Shown here in pieces: positions 38,225 to 49,740 of a stretch of 64,000 bases of DNA. The position numbers and the translations under genes are program-made. Under the pieces are notes generated by a model that was not told the DNA's origin, ran no database searches, and was given only the letters and a program-made list of their open reading frames with translations. Source of the DNA: Chondrus crispus (taxonomy: Eukaryota > Rhodophyta > Florideophyceae > Gigartinales > Gigartinaceae). Each line of letters starts with the position of its first letter. Positions within the stretch are counted from its first letter, which is position 1. The DNA lies in the NCBI RefSeq assembly GCF_000350225.1, contig NW_005178809.1:1004753-1068752 (forward strand), written 5' to 3'.

Positions 38225-41200
38225 TCAGAACGGCTCCGATCGTAGCGGCTTCGTGAATATGTCCGCGAGCATGTCTTCGCTCGGGACGTGCTTCAGGACG
38301 ATGTTGCCGTTGCGTGCGTGATGGGACAAGAAGTGGTGTCGGAGATCAATGAACTTGCGGCGTTTGGTCGGTCCCGTGTTTCGTGCGACGCGAATGGCAG
38401 ATTGGTTGTCCATGAAGAAGGGGGTGGCGTGGGGGCTGAGCGTGCGGATGTCTTGGAGGGTCCGGCGAAGCCATGCAGTTTGCTGCACTGCGGCGGTGGC
38501 GGCAATGTATTCCGCCTCGCACGTGGAGAGGGCTGTGATGCTCTGTTTCATAGATTCCCAGCAGATCGGAGTGCCATTGTATAGGTGGACGATGCCAGAT
38601 ATTGATTTCCGGTCGGTGACATCTGCCGCGTGGTCGGCGTCCGAGTATGACGTGAGCAGGGGGGTGTTGGAGATGGGTTTGTCAGCGGTGTTACTGACTT
38701 GCAGGGGGATGTTAGCAGCGGGGAAGAGGAGCCCGTGCTGGGGAGTGTGACGGAGGTACCGAAGGACGCGTTTGAGGGCATTCCAGTGCCGTGTTGTCGG
38801 GGCTTTGGCGGCGACGGACAGGCGGTTGATGACAAAGTAAATGTCCGGGCGCGTGGAGTCGGCGATGTATCTCAGGTCACCGAGTATTTGTTGGTACTCT
38901 TTCAGTTGGGGGTGTTTTGAAAGAGGCTCATCTTGGTCGGTGGGTCCGTGGAGGCGGATTCCGTCCTGGTACGGTGTGGGCTTACCGTTAGCGATATGCA
39001 TATCTGCTTTTCGCAGGATGCATGCGGTGGCGGTGGGCTGGGATATGTGCAGCGCGCCGTTGGCGGTGCGCTGTACTGTCCATCCGAGCAGCGTGAGGGG
39101 CTCACCGAGGCGCTTTATGGTGTACGCCTTTGTCAGCAGGTTTGCGAAATCGTCGAGCAGCGCTTATGTGGTCGCTGTGACGGTAAAGTCGTCCATGCTG
39201 ATCGCCACGAATGTGGCCGAGGAGGGGGATATTTTGTGGAAGAGGCAGGTGTCTGCCTCGGATTGGTGAAAGCCATCCTTGGTGAGGAGGCCGAACATGG
39301 CTTGCAAGTATGTGAATCCTGCTTGCGGGGTGCCATAGAGGTTCTTGATTAGTTTACCTCCTTTGCATTTGTGCTTGTACGTTCCGTCGAAGCGGGGGTG
39401 CTGACGGACGTATACAGGCTTTTCCCCATTGTGGTCGAAGTCCTCGTGGAGGTACGCGGCCTCAATGTCGATGTGTTCAATGAGGAGATTGTGGGCTGCG
39501 GCAATGGCGAATAGCAAGCGTACCGAGGACTTATCTGCCATGTAGGTTGTAGTACGTTCGGGATCGTAATGAACGTTTGGCAGCATTGTGTCTCCTCGAG
39601 CGGTGCAGCGCGCTTTTCGTTTCGTGACGTTGCCGTTTTTGTCGCGCTTGTAGCGGTACCCCATCGTAAGGGGAATGAGGCGCGTATTTCGCGGGAGTAG
39701 GTGGTCGGGTGTCCACTGTATGACACGCTTTGTGTCGAGCGCATCGAGCTCCTGGTTGTGAGCGGTGGACCAGAGGTCTGCATCGGGGTATTTTTGTGCT
39801 TGCCCGCGGTTGAGGGGGGCAGGGGTGGAGACCGATAGCTCGTCTGGTGTACGGTGGGGGGTGTGCGCCTTGAAGGCGGCGGCGGAGGTCATTTTGGGGT
39901 CTTGTGTGCGGAAGTAGGGGTGGAAGTCCACTGTGCGTATGCGGGTGAGTTTTGCTCGTGTTGACGTCCAGTGCCATGATGTGGCGATCGTCGGCAGAGT
40001 AGAGGTACCGTACGGTGCGGGAGCGTGAGTGCAGCTTGGAGATGGTGGCGGTGCGCTGGCGGGGGTCAGGGGTGGTGCCTAATTGTCCAAAGATGTAAAA
40101 TTGGGTGATTTGTGGCACCGATTGGTGCCATTGGGTGCCAGGGAGGGCGTGTGTGCTGTGATGCATGGAGTGATTGTATTTAAATGTTGCATCTCGCACT
40201 GCGTCCTCCCAGTGGTGTTGAGGGAGCTCACTGAGATGCAGAGCAGCTCGAGCTGCATTCAGTAGTGTACTGTTGATCCTCTCTGCAAGGCTGTTCTCTT
40301 GAGGGGTGTAGGGGATGGTGGGAGAGTGGCTTGTGTTGTGCTTGGTGTATGTTTGGATGGCTGTGGCAGAGAGGTACTCGAGTGCGTAATCGGTGCGTAT
40401 GTTTAGGGGTTGGTGGCCCGTTTGCTTGTTGATTGCATTTAGGATGAAATCGAGGCGTTGTGGTGTTTGCGCACGGTTCGGCAGAAAGTCGGTAATGAGG
40501 TACCGTGTCTTTGTGTCGAGGACCGTTAGGATGTATTTGTTTTGCTGGTGGGAGGGGGGTGCAATCGGGCCACATATATCACTACTAAGTGAGAAGCCCG
40601 TTGGGTAGTGGTGGGCAGTCGGCTTGTGTGGGCGAAGTCGTTGCTTGGCGTGCGCACAACTTGAGCACGTGATACGTGGGGCGTATCGTGCGAGGGAGGG
40701 TGGGATGTTGGGGAGCAGTCCTTGTCGTGCCATGGTTTGGATGGTGGCAGGTCGCACATGGTTTAGTACCATGTGCCAATGATGGAATGCGTGCTTCAGT
40801 GCCTCACCGTGTTTGGACGGGGGGGTCGGGGCAGGGTTGGTGAGAGGCCTCGGCGCTTCGTGTCTGCTGTGGGAATTGGGGGGCGGGGTGGTTGCCTTGA
40901 GGGGGTGTGGGGTAGTGTTGTTGCGGGCGCGAGCTGTTGTCCGGGGGGTGGGTTTTGCTTGTGTGTGTCTTGTGGTTGGGGTTGTGCGGGCAGCTTGTGC
41001 ATGGCATGGGTTGGGTGGGGGTCCAATAGTACAGTCCTTTGTGTGCTGTAGCTGTGGCAATGACTGTGGGCGGGCGTGTTTTGGTGTTTATGATGGTTGC
41101 GGTGGTGGGGCGGAAGACGACGGCTCCATATTGGCGGGCGATGTCGTTGACAGAGACGAGGTTTTTTTTGATGTCCGGGTTGGCGATGGACGGGAGTGAT

Positions 41201-42789
41201 AGGACTTTATTCCTGTTCGTCGTGATCTGGATTGTGCCGGCATGGGTGGGGGACGACGTCGATGAGGTGGCAGTGTTAGTAGTCATGCGCGTGGTGAGGG
41301 GGCGCATTGGTGGAGTTGCCTGAGTGACATGGGTCGGGCTTGCGCCTGAGTCTAGAATGTATGTCATACCGTCGGTATTAACCTGGTCCATTGTGGTTTG
41401 GAAGGCGTTCGGGTCTTCGTTATGGTGGGGGTCTGCCGTGGCTGCCAATTGTGCTTTGGCGGGGCGGCGGGTGCGTGGTTGAGGTGGAGTGGGGTTGGGT
41501 TGCGGGGGAGCGGGCCATTGAGGTGGTGCTACCCACTGGGGCGGGGGGGTGGGTACGGGTTGTACGGTTGTTGTGGTTGGATCCACGGTGTGTTGTACCA
41601 CTGTGTGCGTGGGGGTCATCGTCCGCGCTGGCGACCTCGGAGTCGGTGGGAGGGCTCTTGTTTACCTTGGCGTGATGCGGTGGTGCGGAGCCCCTGGGGG
41701 TCAGGTGGATTGGGGGATGACCGGGTGGTGTGGCGGGCTTGGACTGCTTTGAGTCTTTGCGTCACTTGTATTATTGTTTGGGGGACTGAGTCCGTCTCAG
41801 TGCAGGTGTCTGGTAAGTGCTTGAATGTCGGGTGGTGCTCCAGTCCTTTTATGATGGCGTCTACAGTGACGGTTTCATCGGTTCGGATGTGGGGGTAATT
41901 TTCCAGTCGCATACGAGTGCGCAGGGATCGGTGTTGATTAATATAATCGTCAACAGATAGTGCGGTGGTGAATAGGAATCGGTCAGATTCCTGACGTAGG
42001 AGAAGGTGGGTGGTCGGGGAGCTGTCTGTGAAGTGTTCTTGAATGGCCTGCAACAGTGCAGCTGGCGTGGTGTCGAAAGGGATGTCAGTCGTTTCTGCGA
42101 TTTCGTGAGGGATGCTGTTGGTGATCAGTATGCGGATGGTGGCGCAGTCTTTTACGTATTGTTTGTGTTCCGGCGTGTCCGGGGCGGCTGGGCGTAGTTG
42201 GTGTCCAGCGTGTGCTGGACATCATTATGATGGAGGTGTCCTCAATAGCTTGGTTCCAAAGGTTGAAGTTGTTGCCGGAGGGGTGGAGGGGCGGAAGTTT
42301 GCCGTAAAAATGGGAGGAGCGGTGATCCGGGGAGTTGTGGTCGGTGGTGTGCTCCATGGTAGCGGGAGATGTAGGGTGTGTGGATGGGGTTGAGGGAAGG
42401 GATTGTGCCGTTGGGGTGGACGGGGGCTCAGATTGGCACTCGACGCGGACGTGCGGAGGCTGGCGGTTGAGTTGGGCTGGGTGAGGGGGTCTGCGCTCGA
42501 CGCGAGGTGGCGGAGGCGAGGTTGGTGATCGGCGCTCGACGCACGATGGCGGAGGCGATTTGGGTGCTTGGCTGCGGGTTCTGCGCTCGACGGAATGGGG
42601 CGGAGGCGAGTGTGGAGCTTGGGCGTTGGGTCTGCGCTCGACGCGTGGGTGCGGAGGCGAATGAGGGGGTATGTAGAGGAGGGCGGCGAGTTGGGTGCCC
42701 GGGGTGGTGGTGCTCTTGGCTAGTCTTTGTGACGAACGGCGGAGCGGTTTGTGATCGTGTTGCAGGGTGGGTTTGCGATTCGGGACCAT
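38225..42789 (-). pseudogene. Gag-Pol of copia element C, several frame breaks
   Basis: Starts MVPNRKPTLQ at the primer-site ATG. The N-terminus is a Pro-rich tandem repeat (SPPPxxVERR). Gag breaks frame near 42100, continues at 42053-41616 and ends in TGA after RLRGRQRGR. The protease (YILDSGASPTH, normal D-S-G) is in another frame (41619-40804). Integrase at 41060 leftwards: HWHMVLNHVR...CSSC, LSSDICGP, RTDYALEYLS (Asn to Tyr), PQENSLAERIN. RT at 39931-39164: HIDIEAAYLHE and SMDD in place of YVDD, then TAA at 39164-39166. RNase H at 39001-38225: SYSDADHAADV, STCEAEYIAAT, TKRRKFIDLRHH. Not functional as it stands. Confidence 0.9.
42436..42660. repeat. Tandem repeat in gag of element C
   Basis: Five imperfect copies of a unit with GCTCGACGC and GGCGGAGGCGA, giving V-E-R-R boxes separated by Pro-rich spacers in Gag. 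Confidence 0.8.
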
Positions 42790-42793
42790 AACC
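42782..42793 (-). promoter_or_regulatory. Primer-binding site of element C
   Basis: GGTTATGGTCCC directly inside the 5' LTR, matching the initiator tRNA-Met anticodon arm except at one base. Its ATG (42789-42787) starts gag. Confidence 0.85.
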
Positions 42794-42953
42794 TGTGGTG
42801 CAAGGAACGATACCCGAGTTTACTGAGGGAGACGGACCGTGTGCGACTAAGAAGGGGAGCGGCGCCGGTGGCGGCGGCGCTGCCTGGGGAGCTACATTTG
42901 TGCTACGTGTGTGTGTGGTACAGGTGTGTGAGCTGTGCATGGGAATCATGACA
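42794..42953 (-). repeat. 5' LTR of copia element C
   Basis: 160 bp, TGTCATGATTCCC...CACCACA on the minus strand. Confidence 0.95.
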
Positions 42954-43080
42954 AAATTTAGTTTGTTGTACACCCTAACATGACCTCAATTCGTGTCTTC
43001 TCTTACAGTTCCACTGCATTCATCAGGTGCCAGTCGTAACCCTGAATAGAGGCCCTCGTGACATCCGTGGATAGACACAA

Positions 43081-43275
43081 TCACCCTGCGCCACACTGTC
43101 CATTGTTTCCAAAGCCTGTAGCCAGGAGGTGTCGCAGAGAATGTCCTGGCTGCAACCTAAAGCAGAGCGGCCCATTTGCGAAATGCCGGGCTTTCTCTCC
43201 TGGACCTACAATCAAGATTCTAGTCTCGGCGTCATGATCATGTAGAAGGCTTGAGACAATCTCGAAAGGCAACAT
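43081..43275 (-). other. 64-codon frame shared by units 2 and 3
   Basis: MLPFEIVSSLLHDHDAET...GFGNNGQCGAG; the same frame lies at 63795-63601 in unit 3, while unit 1 has lost part of it. It may be coding or chance; no family recognised. Confidence 0.2.
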
Positions 43276-43696
43276 GGACAGTAGACGAACCAGTCGACAG
43301 GATCACTTCGGGCCTACGCGCCGACCACCTGAAACAACTGTAGTGTACCCGCCTGCAGAATCATGAAATACAACGCCAGCTGTGCATGGAGGTATGCTCT
43401 GCGTTCGAGCTTTTCCAACCCCCCTCCCCCCCACCCCTCCCCCGCCCCCGCCCACAATGAATGCGTTTCGCTCTGACAGTTCCTCTCCCCATCCGGGCTC
43501 CCATTGCACAAGACATCCGCGGCTGGGCGACGCGCTAGCTCGTGTGGTGGGAGATCTCGAGACAGGCGGCATGTTGATGACCTCGGCAAGCAAACGCCGC
43601 AGCACGCACAGTATGGAACGCTACCGCAAACGCCCCCCATCACGGTTCCCCGCCCACATGCCCATGTACACTTTCCCTCAAGCGCGCTCCCCTTTT

Positions 43697-44595
43697 TCAC
43701 ATCCTCCGCCAGCGCCACCACCCGAAAAACGCGCCCGCGGCGACGACAGCTACAGCGACAGCGCCCACGCCGACGACAGTTCACGCAGTCCCACTGGCGG
43801 CGCGCGCGAGATCGAAGTCGACCTCTGCGTCGTCGTTGTCTTTATCCTTATCGGCATCGGGGAGCGGGGTGGCGGGCTTCTCCGTGGGCGGGGCGTCCTT
43901 CTCCTCCTCGTCCTGCTCGGGGGGCGCCCTCAAGCACCTGAATGGCATCCATGGAGGTCTGACACTCGGCGCCGACGGCGTGCATCCCAGGTGAGGGCGC
44001 CCGCGGCGTGGGCGTACACGCCAGGGAAGCGCGGCAAGCCGCAGCCGTCGCCGCGCGACACGACGGCGACGATGACGGGGCGGCCACGGGCGTCGGGCTG
44101 CAACAGCGGGCCGTCGGTGTCGCCAGCGCAGGCGTCGCAGCCCGGGCGGCCGGCGCGCAGGACGTGCGGTGCGGCGGCGCGCAGGACGTGTAGTGCGGCG
44201 GCGCGCAGGTCGTACGCGGGCTCGCACGCGACGCGCGACGCGACGGGTATGTCGACGTAGTGCGGCGAGCAGTGCGGCGGCAGCGACCGTAGCGCGCGGG
44301 CCGTGGATGGCGTTCGGGCCGGACTGGATGGCGGCCAAGCGAGCCGGGGCCGGGCGGAGGTGGGCCACGGAGAGCCGCCAGTGCGCGGACAGGCGGACGG
44401 TGGAGCCGCGGAAGACGGGGGCCGAGGGGAGCGAGACGTCCTACAGGGCGACGAGGAAGGGCAGGGCGGAGAGTTGACCTTTTAGCACGCGCGGGGCGGG
44501 GAGAAGCAGCGGGCACGCAGTGTGTGTGTGGCGGGAAGCAGGGGCGAGACGAGGACAACAAATCGTGGCGAGGGTTGCGCACCGTTCGCTGACAT
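43697..44595 (-). pseudogene. Trypsin-like S1 peptidase pseudogene, copy 2
   Basis: ATG at 44595-44593. In successive frames: RVLKGQLSALPFLVAL then a stop where copy 1 has Cys; FRGSTVRLSAHWRLSVAHL, matching the W-x-L-T-A-A-H-C catalytic His box with Leu for Cys; YVDIPVASRVACEPAYD; CDACAGDTDGPLLQ, matching C-x-G-D-S-G-G-P with Thr at the catalytic Ser position; VVSRGDGCGLPRFPGVYAHAAGALTW, the S1 C-terminal signature. The catalytic-Asp region appears lost. An acidic stalk (DADKDKDNDDAEVDFD) follows. A TGA precedes the membrane segment that copy 1 keeps, and the reading would otherwise end WWRWRRM at 43697. The parent gene encoded a membrane-anchored S1 peptidase homologue. Confidence 0.65.
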
Positions 44596-44639
44596 GTTGC
44601 ATTTAAGAACTGATCCCTCTACTACTGTACTACAGTACA

Positions 44640-44730
44640 GTCCATACCGCATATACGTACACAGAAGAGGGGATATCCCCCTATATAGAGCCGACGACGA
44701 GTGAAGGATGAGGGCATCGGACCTCGTGTT
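44640..44730 (+). repeat. Older diverged LTR of the D subfamily, split by element D
   Basis: GAGGGGATATCC...CGACGACGAGTGAAGG...GGGCATCGGACCTCGTGTT aligns to the middle and end of the element D LTR. Its last bases (TTCACACA) continue after element D at 48715-48722, so D inserted into a relative's LTR. Confidence 0.65.
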
Positions 44731-44826
44731 TGTCTGACCGGACAGGACCGGCTGTCATGAGAGAGGAGTATATACACCTAGAGACGACGAGTAAAGGAAG
44801 GGGCTATCGGACCCCGTGTACACACA
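44731..44826 (+). repeat. 5' LTR of copia element D
   Basis: 96 bp, TGTCTGACCG...ACACACA. The third base T agrees with the upstream head copy at 48568, not with the 3' LTR (TGCCTG). Confidence 0.93.
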
Positions 44827-44839
44827 GGTTATAGGCACC
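44827..44839 (+). promoter_or_regulatory. Primer-binding site of element D, mutated
   Basis: GGTTATAGGCACC. The ATG seen in the other elements is ATA here; gag uses a later ATG (45006). Confidence 0.75.
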
Positions 44840-45005
44840 ATTACGCAACCACGCGCCGATGCTCCCAACTCCAACAAGCCACCACAACGACACGATATGA
44901 TCCCTCCCAGCATGTAGGACAACGCACAGAAACAACCCGCCCGCCGCAGCACCAATCGATCAACGCACGTACAGACCTCCCATACGCACAAGCACATCCT
45001 CAAAC

Positions 45006-48000
45006 ATGGAACGACGAACCGACGTCCCAACCCTCAATCCGGACAACTACGGCCCGTAGTTCGTTGCGCTACGCTCCGGCGCGTACGGCACCGGAACGAT
45101 CCACCAACTAGAAGGCAACCCCGAACCCCCGACACAAGAAAACGAGCACCACACATTTCAGCGCACCAAGCACGTGCTGCTCAGCAAGATCATAACGAGC
45201 ATCCCGAGCGACATTGCCAACCTGGTACTCACACCGACGAGTGAAACAACGCCGTAGGATCTGGTAAAGGCGATCACGGCACACCTCGACACTGCCAACG
45301 CTGACGACCAAAAATACCTCAAACAACAGGCAGAACAGGCACACTTCACACACGGAATGACGCTCCAGGAATACGTCACTATCCACGAGGGAATCAGGGC
45401 CAAGATGATAGCGGCACGCTATCCAGAAATACAGGACACGAGGACAACGGTCACATTCATGATCGACGGGCTGAGATACAACCCCACCACGGCACCCATA
45501 GGCATGCAACTCATAGCCCTCAACCTAGCCACAGGGAAGGAGTTCGCACACCAGATCCAAATGCACACACCACGGTAAGACGACAATCCGCACGAATAAA
45601 AACATACGGCTCCAGGTCCCAGCCGTGGCCAACCCGACCATCACCACGAACCTGATCTCCGTGCACGATCTCGCGAGACTACACGGCAACGTACTATTCA
45701 CACGAAACAACGCAATAGTATACAAAAACACAGTTCAACGGAACAAACCCATCATCGTCGGTACAGCGCCATGGAACACAAAGCACAAAGAGTATGCATG
45801 GACAAATAAAAACCTGAACAACGCTTACAGTGTCAGAACCAAACCATACACCAGAACGCACAAAAACCCATCCCAAAAAGTCAAGCCGAAAACGACGACG
45901 GTGCAACACATTGGTCCACGCACACCACAAATGCGGGAACACAGGCGACAAAACCGACACATCGTCGACACCCACAATCCAGTAACAGAGCACCAACCTC
46001 AACCCACACCGCAGCACCAGGTCGCACACGAATGGCACCTCAAGCTAAACCATGCCACAGCACGCAACATCAGACAAATGGCCAAAGACGGACACATACC
46101 AACAATGCCCAAATCACTCCCGTACGAAACGACCACCATCACCTGCTCAGCGTGTACAATGGCAAAACAAAGACCAGCACCACACCGAAAAACCACACAC
46201 AACTATGCCCCCGACTAATACCTCAGCTCTGACACGTGTGGCCCAATCTCCCCGATATCCACACACGGAAACTTCCACTTCCTTACGTACATCAACGCTG
46301 GATCAAGGTATCACATCCTATACTTCCTAAAAGACAGACGACAAGTCGGAGCAATCATGCCACAACACATGCGCCAACTGTACAACGCGGGACGAACACC
46401 ACAGTACTACCGCACCGACAATGCACTGGAATTCAAGTCCAAGGAGGCCATGCGCACGTACGCCGCATACGGCATAACGTACAAAAACAACACGCCACAC
46501 CAACCCCAAGAGAACTCGCTGGCAGAGCGTATCAACCAAACTCTGATGAATGCCGCCAGGGCAAATCTACAGCACGCGAAACTACCCCCGCAGTACTGGG
46601 AAGATGCGGTAAGGGACGCAGCTTTTAAATACAATCTCATGCCCCACTCCGCCACCGGCCAGCCACCCACCAATCTGTGGCACGACCAACCACGCAGACC
46701 CAAACGCCTATTCACATTCGGGCAACTCGGCACGATCCCACTCGTACAACCGAAGTAAAAGCTGGACCCCAGAGGAACACCAGTGCGATACGCATACGGC
46801 AACGATCACAAAACCATCACGGTCCAAGAGCTCAAATCACCTCGATACCGAACTATACGCACGGCCGACTTCCGACCGTACTGCCGAACGTCCGACCCAT
46901 GCTATAGGCCCCTCAGCGCATATCGATCACAAACCAGCCCACCCACTGTAGAGATCACAACGCCAGACCCGAAAACGCATCGAGAAGCCCAAAACCACCC
47001 CGATTCGGGACAATGGGCCACTGCACACAATGAGGAACTCGACAAGCTCGACAAATCACAAACCATCCTGTGGATACCAGACAAAAAGCTCCCCCCACGC
47101 GAGCAACTGATACCACTTAAAATGACATATCGCTACAAACGTGCTCCCGACGGCACAGCCACACAGCGTAAAGCCAGATGCTCAGCACGTGGAGACCGTA
47201 TGAAGCCCGGTCTCCATTACGACAGTGACAGCACAACCACATACATGGCAGAAAAAACATCCATACGCGTCCTGCTAGTCATAGCTGCAGCCAAAAGATG
47301 GCCCGTCGAACACTTCGACATAACTTCAGCATATCTCCACGAAAACTATCCCCCAGAACGCAAAGTCTATATCAAGCAGCACCCACAGTTTGACGGCAGC
47401 TACAAACATGTATGTAAGGGAGGCCGACTTGTCAAAAACATATATGGGACACCACCAGCATCCCGCATATACTTCGACGGCCTCGCGGAACATCTCAAAA
47501 AGCATGCGTACAAACAAGCCGATGCCGACCCGACCATCTTCTATCGCCACGATGCAAAAGGCACACTAATCACAGCCGTCAGTATGGAAGATTTCCTCGT
47601 CATCGCCACCCATCCAACTCTTGTCACCCAACTGTACACCAATCTACAACAGAAGTAAAACATAAAACGTCTCGGATTCCCGAAACAGTACCTAAACTGA
47701 ACAATCCGCAAGAGGAGCAATGACAGCATACACGTGTCACAAACTGCTGCTATCGACACCATCCTGAGCAAGACAGGAATGACGAAATGCAACCCGCGAC
47801 ACTCACCACTACCCCACAAAGGACCGTTCGATGATGAAATGAAGAACAAGCCACTGAACCCACGCGACGCCAGCATATTCCGTCAAACCCTTGGGGACCT
47901 GCCATACATTGCAGACAGCACACGAGGAGACATACACACATCTGTTAGCAAAATGGCCGGAGTCATGCACAATCTCCATCACCCACCAATAGAACCTCAA

Positions 48001-48574
48001 AGCCCTCCTATGCTACCTCAAAGGAACGAGAACACACGGCATTGAATACAAAACCGTCAACCGCCAAACACAAATTGCACTACGATCCTACAGTGACTTG
48101 GATTATGCCAACGACCCGGACAGAAAATCGCGCACAGGCATCATACACACACTGTACGGAGCCCCAATAAGCTGGACATCATCACGGCAACCAACCGTCG
48201 CCACGTCCACTTGCGAGGCCGAATACCTCGCGGCGTCCCGAGCCGCACAGCAAACACAATGGATCCGCCGCATGCTCGCCGACATCCAGCAACCGGAACA
48301 CAAACCAACACCCTTGATGATAGATAACCAAGCGGCGCTCAGCGTAGCCAAGAACGTCGCACCAACCAAGCGTAGAAAATTCATAGACATCAAACACCAC
48401 CATATTCAGGACCCCATAAGGAAAGGCAATATATCGGTGCACCACATACCGACAACGGACAACATTGCGGACCTATTCACCAAAATAACCGGACCGCAAA
48501 GACATAACCACCTAACCACCATGATCCAACTCACACCAGCACAAAGCCCATCGGCGAACCCCGGGACTGTCTGA
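45006..48574 (+). pseudogene. Gag-Pol of copia element D
   Basis: Gag starts MERRTDVPTLNPDNYGP at 45006 and meets TAG at 45054-45056 (Trp in element B) and TAG at 45253-45255. After QIQMHTPR the sequence jumps to NKNIRLQVPAVANP: the zinc knuckle and the D-S-G protease active site are deleted. Integrase: HEWHLKLNHA...CSAC, a TAA at 46216-46218 before LSSDTCGP, RTDNALEFKS, PQENSLAERIN. A TAA at 46756-46758 follows, then RT with HFDITSAYLHE and the catalytic box S-M-E-D, where the second Asp pair is spoiled by Glu. More stops follow at 47656 and 47698. RNase H is partly in another frame (48098-48574: STCEAEYLAAS, TKRRKFIDIKHHH). Inactive. Confidence 0.9.
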
Positions 48575-48597
48575 CCGCACACACACACACATTCGCC
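48553..48597 (+). promoter_or_regulatory. Hairpin around the purine motif and upstream LTR-head copy of element D
   Basis: Perfect 6-bp inverted repeat GGCGAA (48553-48558) and TTCGCC (48592-48597), loop 33 nt. The loop holds CCCCGGGAC and TGTCTGACCGCAC. The 3' LTR starts 45 bp downstream of the first copy. Confidence 0.7.
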
Positions 48598-48612
48598 AAC
48601 GCACTTTGCACT

Positions 48613-48711
48613 TGCCTGACCGCACAGGACCGGCTGTCATTAGAGAGGAGTATATACACCTAGAGACGACTACGAGTAAAGGAAGGGGCTATCGGACCCC
48701 GTGTAAGCACA
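48613..48711 (+). repeat. 3' LTR of copia element D
   Basis: 99 bp, TGCCTGACCGCACAGG...AAGCACA, with a 3-bp insertion (TAC) relative to the 5' LTR. Confidence 0.93.
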
Positions 48712-48764
48712 GTGTTCACACATTACTTGCAGAAATCCGTTACCTTCGAAGGTACAATTAAGGT

Positions 48765-49314
48765 TGTCCGGAATTTAACGGCTTGTCTTTTTCCATTTGC
48801 CCACCAACTCGCAAACCTTTCAAGGGTAGATGTAAAGTAAACCCGAGATTAAAAATTCCACCACGAGTTTTGCGGACTGACCTCCAGCAACGTATCTGCT
48901 CGCAACAAACGCAGGTCTGGTTCATCGTTGTGCCGCCCGACGGATCAAGTGCACTTGTGTGAATACTCGCTGAACCGAATATTGTAGCTCGCCGTAAGGA
49001 TAGAATGGTTCTCAGTCGAAAGGGCGATGTGTTTCGTCTTCTTGACAGCCTGAGGGGGGCCGTTTGGAGGGGACCGCTTTTTAGAAGCTTCTACTTGTCT
49101 ATCTTTCGAGGTTACTTCGGCGACATATGTGACAGATCTTGTGGTGCTTCGATCCGGTGATGGACTCTGGGCAAATGAAGTGAAAGGGGCGTCCATGACG
49201 CAAACCGGTACGACCCGTGCCGTCTGAAACTCGTTTGTGCTGGTGAAAGAGCTAAAAACCCACCTCGTTTTCCTTCAAGACGGGTCGATCCGGCACTGCT
49301 GTGATCAGGCGGAT
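48765..49314. repeat. S2 host segment, unit 3, left part
   Basis: Matches about 14330-14877. It ends at GGAT (49311-49314), the target duplication of gypsy I. The minus-strand frame VTYVAEVTSKDRQVEASKKRS corresponds to the fragment at 14640-14690. Confidence 0.8.
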
Positions 49315-49679
49315 TATAGCCACTTTCGGCTCGACGTGTGGGTTGGAATGGCGACAAGGATGGCTGATAAGCACCCGCATTAAGATAGAATTATTACGGC
49401 GTACAGAACGGTGTGATATCGGGATGTACACACAAGTTGATCATGGAGCTGACTAGAATTTGCAGTGCTACCAAAAAGGGAAGCACTCTGTTTGCGCCTT
49501 GTAGCTGACATGAAATTGTGGTGCGACTGAGAATAGAACGCGCCGGCGAAGGCTCAGTGCGACTTCTTATAAGCTCACTGAAGCCGCGGAAAGGTCGGGG
49601 GAAAAGGAGGTCACCGGCGGTAAACCAATCTTTGCTTTGTTTCAACTTTCGTTCTTGCTTTGAGGCTGTAGCGTCTGAA
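49315..49679 (+). repeat. 5' LTR of gypsy I
   Basis: 365 bp. It starts TATAGCC where the other LTR has TGTAGCC, so the terminal TG is mutated. It contains TTATAAGC near 49566, a possible TATA box. No tRNA primer site beginning TGG is evident downstream. Confidence 0.93.
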
Positions 49680-49740
49680 GAAATTTCTTTCAGGTCGGAG
49701 AGGTTTCGTGCAGTTTTAAGGCAACGTTGCAGAAGCAAGC

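Larger units (their letters stand above)
36964..42953 (-). mobile_element. Copia element C, complete structure, degenerate, 3' LTR interrupted
   Basis: Target duplication AAATT at 36959-36963 and 42954-42958. The empty site is visible at 63460-63470 in S1 unit 3. 160-bp 5' LTR; the 3' LTR is split by a 957-bp insertion and carries a 64-bp extension. Copia gene order with several frameshifts and stops. Confidence 0.95.
42954..44630. repeat. S1 host segment, unit 2, right part
   Basis: Continues the unit interrupted by element C; matches 12526-13865 and 63459-63955. Homology to unit 1 ends near 44630 (GATCCCTCTA). Confidence 0.88.
44731..48711 (+). mobile_element. Copia element D, internally deleted and decayed
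   Basis: Target duplication GTGTT at 44726-44730 and 48712-48716. LTRs of 96 and 99 bp. Same order as element B, its closest relative here, but the zinc knuckle and protease active site are missing and many stops are present. Confidence 0.93.

Noticed and set aside
43382..44260. 292-codon plus-strand Pro/Arg-rich frame
   Set aside because: It is antisense to the trypsin-like pseudogene and breaks in unit 1; its composition follows from GC-rich DNA.
5417..48574. Reassigned stop codons, because many stops interrupt B, C and D
   Set aside because: All three stop types occur and many replace Trp or other codons kept in relatives, alongside frameshifts; host frames end in normal stops. Decay is simpler.
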